Program-made: the position numbers and the translations under genes
Notes under the pieces: model-generated
Told to the model about the DNA's origin: nothing
What the model saw: only the letters and a program-made list of their open reading frames with translations
Databases searched by the model: none
Shown here: positions 35,161 to 43,872 of the stretch, in pieces
Position numbering within the stretch: position 1 is the stretch's first letter
How the letters are laid out: the number at the start of each line of letters is the position of its first letter
NCBI RefSeq assembly: GCF_018138385.1
Contig: NZ_JAGSIE010000016.1
Coordinates: 16,095 to 80,094 of the forward strand
DNA from: Allobacillus saliphilus
GTDB taxonomy: Bacteria > Bacillota > Bacilli > Bacillales > Alkalibacillaceae
Direction of reading: 5' to 3'
DNA length: 64,000 nt

Positions 35161-36864
35161 ATGGAACTGATTTTAACAATTTTAATCATCATTGTTGCAT
35201 TTATTTCGGTTGGTGTTTTTATGAGGCGGAAGATATACCAACGTGTAGATGCATTAGAAGAAAAGAAAGTCTATTTGATGAATCGTCGAGTAGCGGAAGA
35301 ATTGGGTAAAATCAGGCACCTCAATCTATCAGGTGAAACAGAGGAGCTGTTTGAATCCTGGCGAGAAGAATGGGATGAAATCAATCATCAAACATTTGGA
35401 TCGTTAGAAGACCAATTACTCGCATCAGAGGAAGCTGCTGAGAAATATCGATTCCGAAAAGCTTTTCTCGTATTACAATCCGCTGAAGAAACGTTAAATC
35501 AAGTTGAATATACAATTGATGAGATTTTTGCAGAAGTGGAACGCTTGCTTCATTCCGAACAAAACAGTAGAGAAGAAGCAAAAAAGGTAAATCCACGAAT
35601 TAAAGAAGTTCGTAAAAAAGTGTTGGAAAACGGTTATCAACTCGGTAAAGCAGAAGTCGTTTTTGAAGTTGAGTTAGATGAAGTTGAAGCTGAGCTGGCT
35701 CGTTTTGAAGAGCTGAGTGACGAAGGTAATTATACTGAAGCTCAATCATTGGTCCATGACTTGCAGGCTCGTCTAATTGAGATTGAACGAAAATCAAATG
35801 ATTTCCCAGAGTTGTACAGAGCATGTAAACAGTCCCTTCCTGAAGAGTTGGATCATTTGCAAAATGGCTTACGTGAAATGAGAGATGAAGGCTTCCGAAT
35901 TCAACACTTAGGTGTCGATAAAGAAGTTAATTTATTGCATGAAACATTGCTGGCTTTAATTGAGCAATTGAACCAAGGAAATGACGATGGAGTCAGTGAA
36001 AAAATAGCCGAAGTAGAATCTAGAATTAAAGAAATCTATGATGATTTAGAAAAAGAAGCAATGGATAAGAAATACGTGGTAGAACATGTTCCGAAAATGG
36101 ATGAACAATTACAGCAAGCAAAAGAAACATTTGAGAAAACGAAAGAAAATGTTGCCGCAGTGCAAGAAAATTATCATCTAAATAGCGAAAAACAAGAAAA
36201 ACAAAAAGAGCTTGAACAATTAATCAATGAGTTGGATCGGGCAGCCATTGAAATTAAACAAACGCTTGAAGACGAAAATAAACCATTCTCGACGGTCCGT
36301 ACATCAATCGAACAATGGTTCACGCAGTATGAAGAATGGCAAGAACCACAAGAAGCTTTTGATCATTACCTCCATAATTTGAGAAAAGATGAGCTTGAGG
36401 CCAGAGATCAAATTGCAGAACTGAAACATCAAATTCTTGTTGTTAAACAAAAATTGCACAAACACAATTTGCCTGGTGTGCCAAATTATTTGGTCGAACT
36501 CGTTAACCAAGCGAGAGAGCTGATTGAACAAGGGCATGAGAACATCGAAGAACAGCCGCTTGATATGGACAAAGCTGCTGAATTATTGAATGAAGCAGAA
36601 AAATGTGTCAAAAAAGCTGTTGAGCAAACGGATTTACTTATTGAACAAGCAACACTTGCCGAACGAGTGATTCAATATGCGAATCGGTACCGTAGCCAAT
36701 ATCCAATATTAGCTGCAAACATTGCAGAAGCAGAAGCAGACTTCCTCGATTATGAATATGAACGAGCATTGGAAAAAGCCGCACAGTCCTTAGAAGAAAT
36801 TGAACCTGGTGCATTGAAACGAATTGAAGAATTCGTTGGAGCAGAAGAGACTTCGGTTTCTTAA
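35161..36864 (+). CDS. ezrA: Septation ring formation regulator EzrA
   Basis: A 567-residue membrane-anchored, spectrin-like protein that inhibits FtsZ assembly away from midcell and helps recruit PBP1. One N-terminal membrane helix (about 2-20, out-to-in) is followed by RRKIYQRVDALEEKK and then almost continuous coiled-coil repeats rich in E, K and Q. Length matches the family. A GGAGG-type site lies upstream of the ATG. No rhodopsin-like or other extra domain is seen. Confidence 0.95.
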   Translation: MELILTILIIIVAFISVGVFMRRKIYQRVDALEEKKVYLMNRRVAEELGKIRHLNLSGETEELFESWREEWDEINHQTFGSLEDQLLASEEAAEKYRFRKAFLVLQSAEETLNQVEYTIDEIFAEVERLLHSEQNSREEAKKVNPRIKEVRKKVLENGYQLGKAEVVFEVELDEVEAELARFEELSDEGNYTEAQSLVHDLQARLIEIERKSNDFPELYRACKQSLPEELDHLQNGLREMRDEGFRIQHLGVDKEVNLLHETLLALIEQLNQGNDDGVSEKIAEVESRIKEIYDDLEKEAMDKKYVVEHVPKMDEQLQQAKETFEKTKENVAAVQENYHLNSEKQEKQKELEQLINELDRAAIEIKQTLEDENKPFSTVRTSIEQWFTQYEEWQEPQEAFDHYLHNLRKDELEARDQIAELKHQILVVKQKLHKHNLPGVPNYLVELVNQARELIEQGHENIEEQPLDMDKAAELLNEAEKCVKKAVEQTDLLIEQATLAERVIQYANRYRSQYPILAANIAEAEADFLDYEYERALEKAAQSLEEIEPGALKRIEEFVGAEETSVS

Positions 36865-36879
36865 ATAGGAGTGTGAACA

Positions 36880-37200
36880 ATGGGGAATCGTTTAGTAATC
36901 AGTAGTGCCGTTGCCTGTTTAATGACATGGTCAGTTGTATTGCTCGTTTTCTTGAATATGAACGGTGAGGTCATTCATAGTTCACTTTTTAATGAAACAG
37001 CTGAAACGAATATGATGAAAAAAGAATATGTAACTCTGATTGAAAGTGAATCAGTTGTTACTGCTCAAGTTCAAGACGAATCAACAACGAATAAAACAAT
37101 TGATCAATACAAAGAAAAACAACAATTCACTGATGGTGTACCAATCGATGAGTTGTTGCATTGGTTAGAGATTGAACAAGAAGCCGTTCCTTCCTCATGA
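36880..37200 (+). CDS. Hypothetical single-pass membrane protein
   Basis: A 106-residue protein with an N-terminal hydrophobic segment (about 5-25, SAVACLMTWSVVLLVFL) that could be a signal anchor, then a polar, Thr/Glu/Gln-rich outer part without cysteines. I do not recognise a family. It has an AGGAG site 15 bp after ezrA, and the stop codon lies inside a terminator hairpin, so it is the last gene of an ezrA transcript. Confidence 0.75.
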   Translation: MGNRLVISSAVACLMTWSVVLLVFLNMNGEVIHSSLFNETAETNMMKKEYVTLIESESVVTAQVQDESTTNKTIDQYKEKQQFTDGVPIDELLHWLEIEQEAVPSS

Positions 37201-37218
37201 GGAACGCTTCTTTTTTTG
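37180..37218 (+). terminator. Terminator overlapping the end of the ezrA-linked gene
   Basis: GAAGC(C)GTTCC at 37180-37190 pairs with GGAACGCTTC at 37201-37210 (one bulge), followed by seven T. The left arm is coding. Confidence 0.88.
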
Positions 37219-37338
37219 ATATTCGGTAAGATTTTTTAACTTATTGTAGATTTCTCTCTACACAGTCTTGTTAATCGGTGAGATTTTGTTAATATACTAA
37301 GGTGGAAAAAACGTCGTGTTTTTAAAGGAGTACGGAAA

Positions 37339-38475
37339 ATGATTTATTTAGATAATAGTGCAACGACAAAACCGGATGATTCTGTCGTCCAATCCTACAC
37401 AAAAGTGGCGACCGATTTTTTTGCTAATCCTTCGTCTATTCACATCGCTGGCGGAGAAGTCGAAAAATTGGTGAGTGAATCACGTAAACAAATCGCTTCG
37501 TTACTAGGGATTCATGAGAAGGAAGTCTATTTCACTTCTGGTGGTACAGAAAGCAATAATATGGCTATTCAAGGAATTGCTTATGCGCATAAAAAACGAG
37601 GGAACCATATTATTACGTCTACCATCGAACATCCATCCGTTTTAGAAACATGTCGGCAGCTAGAACGAGAAGGGTTCCAAGTCACCTATCTTCCTGTTAA
37701 TAAGACAGGTAAGATCTCAATTGATGACTTAAGACGATCGATCCGAGAAGATACAATATTAGTCACACTCATGCATGTGAATAATGAAATTGGAAGCATC
37801 CAGCCAATCGAGCAGGTTGCGGAATTGCTAAAAGAATGGCCAACTGCACATTTTCATGTGGATCATGTACAAGGTTTTGGAAAGGTTTCGCTTCCATACT
37901 CGCACGAAGGCATTAATTTAATAACGATTTCTGGACATAAAATCCATGGAATAAAAGGTACAGGCCTTTTATTGAAGCGGAGAGGAGTAACATTACAGCC
38001 ATTGTTTCATGGTGGCGGTCAACAAAACACCCTTCGTCCAGGGACTGAAAACCCAGCTGGGGCCGTATCACTGGCAAAAGCGATGCGCTTAGCGTTGGAA
38101 CAGAATAGGAATTATCAAACCATTGCTACATTGAATCAGACATTACGGGATCGTCTGAAGGATATGCCTAATGTGCGTGTTAACTCGCCAAATGATGCTA
38201 TCGCAAACATTTTGAACTTTTCTGTGTTAAAGTTCAAACCGGAAGTATTGATTCATGCCTTAGGTGAAGAAGGAATCATGGTTTCAACGAAGTCCGCTTG
38301 TTCCTCAAAACAAAATGAACCAAGTCATGTACTTCTAGCATGTGGTTATGATACAAAAGAGACTGCTGCTGCCATTCGTGTTAGTATGCATATGAACCAA
38401 TCGGAAGCAGATATTGAGACGTTTCTTGCTGTTTTACAAGAAAAAATAAAAAATATTGAAGAATTAATGGGGTAA
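37339..38475 (+). CDS. nifZ: Cysteine desulfurase (NifZ/IscS type) paired with ThiI
   Basis: A PLP-dependent desulfurase of 378 residues that moves sulfur from cysteine to a persulfide for ThiI. Signatures are LDNSATTKP at the N-terminus, FTSGGTESNN, HVDHVQGFGK, the PLP lysine in SGHKIHG (about 201), and the catalytic cysteine in TKSACSSK (about 322). It lies four bases before thiI, the pairing used in Bacillus for 4-thiouridine formation in tRNA. AAAGGAG precedes the ATG. Confidence 0.92.
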   Translation: MIYLDNSATTKPDDSVVQSYTKVATDFFANPSSIHIAGGEVEKLVSESRKQIASLLGIHEKEVYFTSGGTESNNMAIQGIAYAHKKRGNHIITSTIEHPSVLETCRQLEREGFQVTYLPVNKTGKISIDDLRRSIREDTILVTLMHVNNEIGSIQPIEQVAELLKEWPTAHFHVDHVQGFGKVSLPYSHEGINLITISGHKIHGIKGTGLLLKRRGVTLQPLFHGGGQQNTLRPGTENPAGAVSLAKAMRLALEQNRNYQTIATLNQTLRDRLKDMPNVRVNSPNDAIANILNFSVLKFKPEVLIHALGEEGIMVSTKSACSSKQNEPSHVLLACGYDTKETAAAIRVSMHMNQSEADIETFLAVLQEKIKNIEELMG

Positions 38476-38479
38476 TTTT

Positions 38480-39682
38480 ATGGAATATAATCATCTTTTA
38501 ATACGATACGGAGAATTAGTGCTTAAAGGAAAAAATAAAAAGCACTTTATTCAGAAGTTAGAAAATAATATGCGTAAAGCACTAGTCGACTTTCCAAACA
38601 CAAAAATACAAGCAAAAAGAGATCATATGTATATTTTGTTAAACGGTGAATCTGCTGAAGGTGTCAGTGATGTATGTAAGCAAGTTTTCGGAATCCATTC
38701 TTTCAGTTTAGCGCTGAAAGTCGACAATGAAAAAGAAGCGATTAAAGAATCGGCTTTAGCTGCACTTGAAAAAGAAACGGGACATACGTTTAAAGTAACA
38801 ACAAAGCGACCAAATAAAAGCTTTCCAATTTCATCACAAGAGATGAATCAAATTCTCGGTGGCCATCTACTCAGTCATACTGAAGGATGGGTGGTGAATG
38901 TTCACAAACCAGATGTTGAAATACGAGTCGAAATAAGAAAAGACGCAACGTACATTACTTCGTCAAAAACACCTGGTAAGGGTGGTATGCCTGTCGGTAC
39001 AGCTGGTAAAAGTTTGTTGCTTATGTCTGGCGGAATCGATAGTCCTGTTGCTGGTTATTTAGCGATGAAACGAGGCGTCGAGCTAGAAGCAATCCATTTT
39101 CATTCGCCACCATTCACAAGTGAACGTGCGCGTCAAAAAGTTGAAGATTTAGCCGAAAAATTAACACGTTTTGGTGGGAAAATTACGCTTCATATCATTC
39201 CATTTACAGAAGTTCAGCAAAAAATCCATAAAGAAATGCCTGAAAATTACGGAATGACAATTATGCGTCGGATGATGCTTCGAATTAGTGAAATGGTCGC
39301 GGAACAGCGTGATATTTTATCAATGATTACCGGTGAAAGTCTTGGTCAAGTTGCAAGCCAGACAATGGAAAGTATGCATACAATCAATGAAGTAACAAAT
39401 TATCCAGTTCTGAGACCGCTAATCTCAATGGATAAATTAGATATTATCGATATTTCAAAAGAAATCGATACGTACGAAATTTCAATACGTCCGTATGAAG
39501 ATTGCTGTACGATTTTTGTGCCAAAACAGCCGAAAACGAAACCACGCCGTGAAAAAGTAAATGCATTTGAATCGAATGTGGATTTCACCGAAGAGTTACA
39601 ACGTGCTATTGAGGGTATGGAAACAGTAGAGTTTGAAGGCTCACGATCCTCTAAAGCTGACATTTATAATGACTTGTTTTAA
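38480..39682 (+). CDS. thiI: tRNA 4-thiouridine synthetase ThiI
   Basis: A 400-residue enzyme with an N-terminal ferredoxin-like/THUMP region (about 1-165) and a PP-loop ATP-pyrophosphatase (SGGIDSPVAGY, about 183-193). It adenylates U8 of tRNA for sulfur transfer. The C-terminal rhodanese domain of the E. coli protein is absent, as usual in Bacillus where the desulfurase supplies the persulfide directly. DCCTIFVPKQPKT near the C-terminus is a typical motif. It is probably translated together with the upstream desulfurase gene. Confidence 0.96.
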   Translation: MEYNHLLIRYGELVLKGKNKKHFIQKLENNMRKALVDFPNTKIQAKRDHMYILLNGESAEGVSDVCKQVFGIHSFSLALKVDNEKEAIKESALAALEKETGHTFKVTTKRPNKSFPISSQEMNQILGGHLLSHTEGWVVNVHKPDVEIRVEIRKDATYITSSKTPGKGGMPVGTAGKSLLLMSGGIDSPVAGYLAMKRGVELEAIHFHSPPFTSERARQKVEDLAEKLTRFGGKITLHIIPFTEVQQKIHKEMPENYGMTIMRRMMLRISEMVAEQRDILSMITGESLGQVASQTMESMHTINEVTNYPVLRPLISMDKLDIIDISKEIDTYEISIRPYEDCCTIFVPKQPKTKPRREKVNAFESNVDFTEELQRAIEGMETVEFEGSRSSKADIYNDLF

Positions 39683-39794
39683 ATGGTAATTATCTTACGA
39701 ATAACCGATAGCTAATCCATACCTTTATTTCCATGATTTACACAGTATTGATTTCCTTCTTTGAACCACAATAGGTAACGAGGAGGTGATAGGA

Positions 39795-39989
39795 ATGGCA
39801 AACCAAAACTCAAACCAATTAGTTGTACCTGGAGTTCAAGCAGCTCTAGACCAAATGAAAGTTGAAATCGCGCAAGAGTTTGGTGTTCAGCTAGGTCCAG
39901 ATTCAACATCTCGTTCAAACGGTTCTGTTGGAGGCGAAATCACAAAACGTCTTGTACAACAGGCTCAACAACAAATGTATGGAAAATAA
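39795..39989 (+). CDS. Alpha/beta-type small acid-soluble spore protein
   Basis: A 64-residue DNA-binding spore protein that coats and protects the spore chromosome. It shows the family signature: [20 protein letters not shown] with the GPR protease cleavage site region (EIAQEFGV), and [17 protein letters not shown] strong GGAGGTGAT site fixes the ATG at 39795. A SigG-like promoter is possible (GTATT at 39745, CACAATA at 39767, 17-bp spacer) but would leave only a short leader. SspA versus another paralogue cannot be decided. Confidence 0.94.
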   Translation: MANQNSNQLVVPGVQAALDQMKVEIAQEFGVQLGPDSTSRSNGSVGGEITKRLVQQAQQQMYGK

Positions 39990-40010
39990 TAAGTAAAAAA
40001 AGTTTGACTA

Positions 40011-40056
40011 AAAGCTGTTCCCGGTTTCATTTATTGAAGCTGTGGAACAGCTTTTT
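40011..40056 (+). terminator. Terminator after the SASP gene
   Basis: AAAGCTGTTCC pairs with GGAACAGCTTT across a 22-base loop, followed by T. Confidence 0.8.
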
Positions 40057-40160
40057 ACTGTTATGAGCCAGATTTAGTGAGTTAGAAACTGATATGACTA
40101 TGTTTGCTGGCATAGTTTTCCTCTTATTGGATTACCCTAAGTAGTTGAGGAGGTCAGCAG

Positions 40161-40736
40161 ATGGGTATTTGGATTGGATTCGGGATTTTGACATTAGTGA
40201 TCTTTTTAATTGTTTTATGGGTATTACATAGACATATTGAGATATCTCTACGACTCGTTTACTCGAAGGATGAAAAGGTAGCGAATATAAACGTCACATG
40301 GTTATTCATATCTTATGAAAAAACGATTATTCTTCCACAAAATGAGCAATTGCTTGACCAATTGGTAATGAGGTTAAATGAAAAGCATAAAAAACAAACG
40401 CTGAATAACTATCGAAAAGCATATCAACAATTAATGGAAATAGCCGCTTCATTAGAGATGAATGAGTTTAAATGGAGAACGGTATACGGTCTACGGAATG
40501 CTAATGAAACAGCTACCCTTTATGGGATCGGTTATGCTGTTAAGCATGCATTTTTCCATCATATGAATCGAATTGTAAAATCCTCGGCTAAGCCAGAAAT
40601 CATCATTGAACCTAATTTTCAACAACCAGAATTCGAAACGAACTTCTCTTGCATATTCTTTGCTCCACTCGGTCACATTATAGGTAACTTAAGAAAATTG
40701 AAATCGATTGTTAATGAGGTGGACAAATATGAGTGA
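40161..40736 (+). CDS. ytfI: DUF2953 protein (YtfI-like)
   Basis: A 191-residue protein with an N-terminal membrane helix (about 2-22) and a DUF2953 domain containing LRLVYSKDEK, EFKWRTVYGLRNANETA and PEIIIEPNFQQP. It is always linked to ytfJ in Bacillaceae and is thought to matter for sporulation, but the mechanism is unknown. GGAGG precedes the ATG, and the end overlaps ytfJ by eight bases, so the pair is coupled. Confidence 0.85.
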   Translation: MGIWIGFGILTLVIFLIVLWVLHRHIEISLRLVYSKDEKVANINVTWLFISYEKTIILPQNEQLLDQLVMRLNEKHKKQTLNNYRKAYQQLMEIAASLEMNEFKWRTVYGLRNANETATLYGIGYAVKHAFFHHMNRIVKSSAKPEIIIEPNFQQPEFETNFSCIFFAPLGHIIGNLRKLKSIVNEVDKYE

Positions 40737-41193
40737 GGAACATCCGATTCAAGATTTGATGACAACGGCGCTGGATAGTATTAAAGATATGGTCGATGTA
40801 GACACGATTATAGGAGAACCGATAGAAACGCCTGATAAGACAACGATTATTTTGCCTGTTTCAAAAGTTGGCTTCGGCTTTGCTTCTGGTGGAAGTGAGT
40901 TCGACAACTCATCAGGTTCGAATGATTCAGATTCATCGTCTCAATCTTTACCATTCGGAGGTGGAGCAGGTGGTGGCGTATCCATTACACCAATTGCATT
41001 TCTGATCGTCAGACCTGATGATATTCAAATGGTTCATATGAATGACCAAACCCACTTAATGGAGAAACTTCTTGAATTAGCACCGATGGCCGCTGATTAT
41101 ATAAAAGGCTTTATTCAAAATCAAAGTGGCCACAACAGTAACCAATCGAATGCTCAACAAGGACCACCACCTTCCGCGCCTGAACAATCTTAA
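40729..41193 (+). CDS. ytfJ: YtfJ, GerW-family sporulation protein
   Basis: A 154-residue member of the GerW/YtfJ family of forespore proteins. HPIQDLMTTALDSIKDMVDVDTIIG (quoted in part: LMTTALDSIKDMVDVDT) and ILPVSKVGFGFASGGSE are characteristic, followed by a glycine-rich GGGAGGGVSITP segment and a Pro/Gln-rich tail. The family affects spore germination through lysozyme-type enzymes in some species. The ATG at 40729 has GAGGTGG; the longer frame from 40708 is inside ytfI. Confidence 0.9.
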   Translation: MSEEHPIQDLMTTALDSIKDMVDVDTIIGEPIETPDKTTIILPVSKVGFGFASGGSEFDNSSGSNDSDSSSQSLPFGGGAGGGVSITPIAFLIVRPDDIQMVHMNDQTHLMEKLLELAPMAADYIKGFIQNQSGHNSNQSNAQQGPPPSAPEQS

Positions 41194-41199
41194 TATCCG

Positions 41200-41254
41200 A
41201 AAATCAAGGACGACGATGCGTACGATAAGTACTATTGTTGTCCTTGATTTTTTC
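41200..41254 (+). terminator. Terminator after ytfJ
   Basis: AAAATCAAGGAC pairs with GTCCTTGATTTT, with a loop of about 28 bases and a T run. Confidence 0.82.
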
Positions 41255-41379
41255 ATAAAAGATAAAGTGTTAAAAAAGATGCAGTTCTCTGTTGCGCATG
41301 CCTAAACTGCTTATGATTAGGAATAGACCTTGTTTCTCTGCTAAAATAAACAGAGATTGTTTGAAGCGGAGGAATGTAC

Positions 41380-42369
41380 ATGGCAGAACAAATGGAACGA
41401 GTAGAGCGTCTATTCGATTGGATCGATCATACGACGAAAATTATTGAGAGTGAAGAGTCTGTGCCTTATTTAGAAGCACTGATTGCTTCCAGTGGACTTT
41501 TATTCGACCCTCAATTACCTGAAAACATGAAGTCTACATATGAAGAAAGTTTAGTCAATCAATTGGATCGAATCAATCTAAAAGATTTTTCCATGGAAGA
41601 ACGACGTAAAGCGATGCAGATTGCAATCTTGAAAGGAATGAAAGGTGCAACGCAACAACACCACTATGTAACACCAGATACCATTGGAATACTGATGGGC
41701 TATCTAATTGAAAAGTTTATGGATGGTCAATCCGAATTCCGTATGTTTGACCCAGCAGTTGGAACAGCAAACTTTTTATTAGCTGTATTGAATCAACTAA
41801 AAAATAAGAAAGTAGAAGCCTTCGGAAGTGAAGTCGACCCAACGTTGATGCGTTTAGCATATAATCATACAAACTTACAGGAAAGAGAAATAGAATATTT
41901 TCACCAGGACAGCTTAAAACCAATTTTATTAGAACCGGTTGATGTTGTCTTGTCCGACTTACCTGTTGGTTATTACCCGGATGACGAGAATGCACAAGGC
42001 TTTCAACTAAAAGCTGAAGAAGGACATTCTTTCGCGCATCACTTATTTATTGAACAAAGTTTAACCTATACGAAACCTGGCGGATATTTATTTTTTCTAA
42101 TTCCGAACTTCTTATTTGAAATGGATAAAGACAAAAAGCTAAATCAATTTCTCGCCGAAGAAGCGTATATTAATGGCGTACTGGAATTACCGTCCTCTTT
42201 ATTTAAAGAAGAGAAACAAGGAAAAAGTATTTTGATTTTGCAAAAGAAAGGGAATGAAGCGAAGAAACCGAGAAAAGTCATGTTGGCTCAGCTTCCATCT
42301 TTTAAAGATGCACAAGGCATGAACCGAACGATTGATCAAATCAATGAATGGTTTGCTAATGATCGATAA
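41380..42369 (+). CDS. ytxK: YtxK, class I SAM-dependent methyltransferase family
   Basis: A 329-residue protein related to N6-adenine DNA methyltransferases. The SAM-binding motif is DPAVGTANFLLAVL (about 124-137). The catalytic NPPY/F position reads SDLPVGYY, a variant also typical of YtxK. No restriction or specificity subunit is nearby, so a stand-alone methyltransferase with unknown substrate is likely. The ATG at 41380 fits the GGAGG site better than the ATG at 41374. In B. subtilis ytxK precedes ackA; here an EcsC-like gene follows. Confidence 0.85.
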   Translation: MAEQMERVERLFDWIDHTTKIIESEESVPYLEALIASSGLLFDPQLPENMKSTYEESLVNQLDRINLKDFSMEERRKAMQIAILKGMKGATQQHHYVTPDTIGILMGYLIEKFMDGQSEFRMFDPAVGTANFLLAVLNQLKNKKVEAFGSEVDPTLMRLAYNHTNLQEREIEYFHQDSLKPILLEPVDVVLSDLPVGYYPDDENAQGFQLKAEEGHSFAHHLFIEQSLTYTKPGGYLFFLIPNFLFEMDKDKKLNQFLAEEAYINGVLELPSSLFKEEKQGKSILILQKKGNEAKKPRKVMLAQLPSFKDAQGMNRTIDQINEWFANDR

Positions 42370-42387
42370 GATTATGGGAGGGATTAA

Positions 42388-43203
42388 ATGGGAGAAGAAC
42401 GCGTCTTGCGTGAAATTGATCGTTGGGTAAATGAGATGTCCAGTTATGAACTCAATGATTTTGAGAAGTTATACGACGATTGGATGATGCAATACTTTTC
42501 AAAGCTTCCAGATTCAATAAAGAGGAATTTCTTCGAATCCATCGATCAATGGTTTTTATTTACGTATACCTTTTTGCAGAATACGAATAGTCAAACAGAG
42601 GCAACACAACGAATTTTGCAAATTGCTCGTACCTATGACGAGCACATTGAACGAATTGAGGATTTGCAGGAGCTGTCGATTGAAAAGCTGACATATCTAG
42701 CTGATCAGCAAGTTGCGAAAAATCGGGTATACAGTTTTGCACAAGGTGGAATTACTGGTGCAGGTGGTTTTCTATTACTAGCTGCTGATTTGCCGTTAAT
42801 TGTTGCGTTGAACTTGCGGAGCATTCAACTGATTGGGTCGTCATTTGGTTATAATTTGAACAACCCGATTGAAATGTTGATCGCATTGAAAGTGTTTCAT
42901 GCCGGTTCCTTACCGAAGCGTTTGCAAGGTGCCGCGTGGGAAGACTTGCAAGAGCAAGTTAAAGAATTAGAGTCAGTTATGAAAAACAAAGAATTACTGA
43001 CGGATGAAACATGGTTGAACCAACCGATTCGCCAGCTCTTTAAAACATTATTCATTGTTGGTTTCCGTAAGAAACTATTCCAAGGAATCCCTCTTGTCAG
43101 CGTAGGAATAGGTGCCGCTTATAATTATAAGTTGGCAAAGCAATTGACTGACTTTGCGAAACGATTTTATCAATATCGGTTCATCCAAGATCGTCAATCG
43201 TAG
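42388..43203 (+). CDS. EcsC-family protein
   Basis: A 271-residue protein matching the EcsC family: GGITGAGGFLLLAADLPLIV (about 124-143) and LRSIQLIGSSFGY, with charged helices either side and likely membrane association. EcsC of B. subtilis is encoded with the EcsAB transporter, but free-standing homologues are common and uncharacterised. GGAGG precedes the ATG 18 bp after ytxK, so co-transcription is likely. Confidence 0.85.
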   Translation: MGEERVLREIDRWVNEMSSYELNDFEKLYDDWMMQYFSKLPDSIKRNFFESIDQWFLFTYTFLQNTNSQTEATQRILQIARTYDEHIERIEDLQELSIEKLTYLADQQVAKNRVYSFAQGGITGAGGFLLLAADLPLIVALNLRSIQLIGSSFGYNLNNPIEMLIALKVFHAGSLPKRLQGAAWEDLQEQVKELESVMKNKELLTDETWLNQPIRQLFKTLFIVGFRKKLFQGIPLVSVGIGAAYNYKLAKQLTDFAKRFYQYRFIQDRQS

Positions 43204-43215
43204 TGACAATATAAC

Positions 43216-43262
43216 TAAAAAATGGCCTAATGAGAAAATGAATCTCACTTAGGCCATTTTTC
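43216..43262. terminator. Bidirectional terminator between ecsC-like and uspA genes
   Basis: AAAAAATGGCCTAA-TGAGA pairs with TCTCA-CTTAGGCCATTTTT, with A and T tracts on both sides. Confidence 0.88.
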
Positions 43263-43263
43263 C

Positions 43264-43719
43264 TTATTCTTCACTGTCTACACTTGAACGAACGACAAGC
43301 ACGTCCGTCGTTGCGAAACGTGTAATATGTTCAGAAACACTGCCAATGAAGAAACGTTCAACGGTGTTTAATCCGGTTGCTCCACAAATGATTAGATCAA
43401 CATTATTTTTAGGCGCAATTTCTTTAGGTATTTTCACTTTTGGTGAACCACTTTCAAGAATGGTTTCAACATGTTGGCATTCTGCTTTTTCTGCACGTTC
43501 TTTATAATTATTGACTAATTGTAATCCGTCATTTTGAATTCGTTGCGAAATCCCTTGATCATAAGCTTCAATAGAAGAGTAAGCTCGCGTATCAATCACG
43601 TGGGTAATAAATAACTTGGCATCATTCCGTTTGGCAATCTCAACCGCTTTTTTAAACGCTAGCTCAGACGTTTTTGAACCGTCAACCGCGACAAGGATCT
43701 TGTGATACTTCATTGCCAT
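43264..43719 (-). CDS. Universal stress protein, UspA family
   Basis: A 151-residue nucleotide-binding UspA domain protein. The N-terminal ILVAVDGSKTSELAF and the ATP-binding GATGLNTVERFFIGSVSEHI (about 121-140, G-x2-G-x9-GS type) are intact, so it is likely an ATP-binding type. GGAGG lies before the ATG at 43719; an upstream ATG at 43755 contains that site. Partner and function are unknown. Confidence 0.92.
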   Translation of the reverse strand: MAMKYHKILVAVDGSKTSELAFKKAVEIAKRNDAKLFITHVIDTRAYSSIEAYDQGISQRIQNDGLQLVNNYKERAEKAECQHVETILESGSPKVKIPKEIAPKNNVDLIICGATGLNTVERFFIGSVSEHITRFATTDVLVVRSSVDSEE

Positions 43720-43872
43720 ATGAACACCTCCAACGAATTTTGATTCTATTTTCATTATATCATTATTTGAATCAAATGAAAAGCAATGCGTATAGGACGA
43801 TCATTGCTTTTATATGTATTGTTCGTGTTAAAATGAAAGATATGTAATTGTAGTGATATGAGGTGACTAAAA

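Noticed and set aside
41380..42369. Restriction-modification system around the ytxK methyltransferase
   Set aside because: There is no endonuclease or specificity subunit nearby, and YtxK is a conserved housekeeping-type gene at this position.
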